Assembly: GCA_016722525.1 (NCBI GenBank)
Contig: JADKJB010000032.1
Coordinates: forward strand, 62,001 to 126,000
Direction: 5' to 3'
Length of the DNA: 64,000 nt
Source: Bacteroidota bacterium
GTDB taxonomy: Bacteria; Bacteroidota; Bacteroidia; AKYH767-A; OLB10
Shown here: positions 62,798 to 64,000 of the stretch, one piece after another
How positions within the stretch are numbered: position 1 is the first letter of the stretch
Layout of the letters: every line of letters starts with the position of its first letter
Program-made: the position numbers and the translations under genes
Notes under the pieces: model-generated
Told to the model about the DNA's origin: nothing
Database searches by the model: none
The model's input: the letters and a program-made list of their open reading frames with translations, nothing else

Positions 62798-64000
62798 GAT
62801 TATTGCTATTTTTTTTCGTCACATTAGTTTTATTTTCATGCTCCGGACCTAAAAAACTGAGTAATCAAAATCTGGCTTATTTATATTCTCCGGGATTGAA
62901 TTTTATCCTTCCCGAATACAGGGTTTGTAATATTAGCGAAGATACTTCAAGAGTGTTTTTTAGTGTGAAGACGGATGAGTTACTTTTTATGAAATCAGAT
63001 TCCAGCGGTTTGTTCAAGGCTTCATTCGCTATGAGTTATCAATTGCTGAAAAATTATGAATCAAAGCTAACGGTCGATTCAGGCATCTATTATTTTAATC
63101 ATGAACTCATTGAAGGTTCATCATCTCTGATTCAGGATCATTTTGATGTACACGCACCTGATAGCTCTGATTATATTTTGCAAGTTACATTGACCGATTT
63201 AAACCGTGAGCAAGCTGTAGCATCTTTTCTGAATATTGATCGTACCGGCATACAGCCTTCCGAAGATTTTATGGTTTTAAATGTGGAAACAAATACGCCA
63301 TTCGTTAGTAATTACACCGATCGTAAGACCACATTCAGAATTATTAATAGCAGGAGTGAAAACAAAGTGCTGTATGTTCGTTATTTTCGAAGTAAATTTC
63401 CTCTTTCAGCTCCTCCATTTTCTACCAATGAAGTAAGACCTTTGAGTTATATTGGTGATGAAGTTAGCAGCATAGATCTTTCAAAAAGTGAATTATTAAC
63501 TCTTGATAAACCAGGTATTTATCACTTGCAGTTTGATACCTTAACAAAGGAAGGTTTAACATTATTCCGATTTGATGAGGACTTTCCAAGACTTACATCA
63601 GCAGAGAATTTAATTGAATCGATACGATTTTTAACCACAAGAGAAGAGTTTGATAAAATTGTTGGTAGTGCAGATAAAAAACAAGCCGTTGATAGTTATT
63701 GGCTTTCGATGGCTGGAAACCGTGAAAGGGCACGCGTGCTGATTAGAAGCTATTATTCTCGTGTTCAAACTGCAAATATGCTGTTTACTTCTTATTTAGA
63801 AGGATGGAAATCGGACAGAGGTTTAATTTATATTATATTTGGTCCACCTAATACTGTTTACCGCACGAATAAAAATGAAAACTGGAATTACAGTCAAACC
63901 TATAATTATGGTCCGCTGAATTTTACTTTTGAGAAAGTGTTCAATCCTTTTTCGACTAATGATTATGAACTCCGTAGAAGCAGTTATTATGAAATGCCCT
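62794..64000 (+). CDS. GWxTD-domain lipoprotein (3' partial)
   Basis: The frame is open from ATG 62794 (overlapping rmuC by 4 bp) to the window edge, with 402 residues visible. It has a lipoprotein leader (LFFFVTLVLFSC, Cys16), about 300 residues of beta-rich sequence, and then the defining motif EGWKSDRGLIYIIFGPPNTVY (GWxSD at 337-341 in place of GWxTD). GWxTD-domain proteins are found in Bacteroidota and neighbouring phyla without a known function. The overlap with rmuC suggests translational coupling. Its end is beyond the window. Confidence 0.87.
   Translation, partial: MRLLLFFFVTLVLFSCSGPKKLSNQNLAYLYSPGLNFILPEYRVCNISEDTSRVFFSVKTDELLFMKSDSSGLFKASFAMSYQLLKNYESKLTVDSGIYYFNHELIEGSSSLIQDHFDVHAPDSSDYILQVTLTDLNREQAVASFLNIDRTGIQPSEDFMVLNVETNTPFVSNYTDRKTTFRIINSRSENKVLYVRYFRSKFPLSAPPFSTNEVRPLSYIGDEVSSIDLSKSELLTLDKPGIYHLQFDTLTKEGLTLFRFDEDFPRLTSAENLIESIRFLTTREEFDKIVGSADKKQAVDSYWLSMAGNRERARVLIRSYYSRVQTANMLFTSYLEGWKSDRGLIYIIFGPPNTVYRTNKNENWNYSQTYNYGPLNFTFEKVFNPFSTNDYELRRSSYYEMP

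Overview
The window looks like a chromosomal piece of an AT-rich Bacteroidota (Bacteroidetes), probably environmental and denitrifying. The evidence is the set of Bacteroidota hallmarks: type IX secretion (T9SS) sorting domains of both the A and B kind, giant PKD/Ig-repeat surface proteins ending in a gliding-motility-associated C-terminal domain, a LytS/LytTR system with a two-component propeller sensor, a GWxTD protein, an ftsK-lolA pair, and a nos cluster of the Bacteroidota layout. I see no CRISPR array, insertion sequence, rRNA operon or phage region. The species cannot be named from what is here.

Layout. 1-0.9 kb: tail of a surface protein and a tRNA-Ser(UGA). 0.9-7.2 kb: two secreted proteases, a subtilase lipoprotein and a broken M4 metallopeptidase with a T9SS tail. 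7.3-16.1 kb: DinB, then on the minus strand a Crp/Fnr regulator and a nitrous-oxide-reduction cluster reading cytochrome c, nosZ, membrane protein/nosL, nosD, nosF, nosY, truncated haemoglobin, HAHSH membrane protein. 16.3-17.0 kb: ric, divergent from nos across FNR-like boxes. 17.2-22.3 kb: repeat-rich T9SS protein. 22.3-25.8 kb: an agmatine-deiminase-family protein without the usual cysteine and two tandem acyltransferase-3 proteins. 26.2-33.7 kb: YceI, a propeller histidine kinase and LytTR regulator, then two haem-c lipoproteins, an OB-fold protein, a second YceI and a DUF5777-like barrel. 34.3-42.1 kb: a giant PKD protein of about 2,585 residues. 42.5-45.8 kb: lolA and ftsK. 46.2-48.8 kb: another T9SS repeat protein. 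49.1-52.7 kb: gap, lipA, conserved hypothetical, osmC-like, guanine-deaminase-like gene. 53.0-58.0 kb: a dlt-like operon (adenylation enzyme, GNAT, carrier protein, MBOAT, SGNH). 58.1-64 kb: dgkA, a 43-residue lipoprotein, ung, a BamA/TamA-like protein, rmuC and a GWxTD protein running off the end.

Quality of the sequence. About 35 small indels, most of them one base gained or lost in a homopolymer, break otherwise well-conserved genes, including housekeeping genes (ftsK, ung). This pattern points to uncorrected read errors more than to gene decay, so I give reconstructed gene spans and name the break points. Three genes (nosZ, nosD, the BamA-like protein) also lack internal stretches of about 35 to 115 codons, which homopolymer errors do not explain. 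Entries typed 'pseudogene' have several lesions or an internal loss as written; the cells may still carry intact copies.

How the genes fit together. The Crp/Fnr protein, FNR-like boxes, nos genes, Ric and truncated haemoglobin make a coherent nitrogen-oxide response. The 26-34 kb block looks like a sensor system beside a periplasmic/outer-membrane haem-c cassette of unknown substrate. The 53-58 kb operon looks like a carrier-protein-dependent machine that acylates or aminoacylates an exported molecule.
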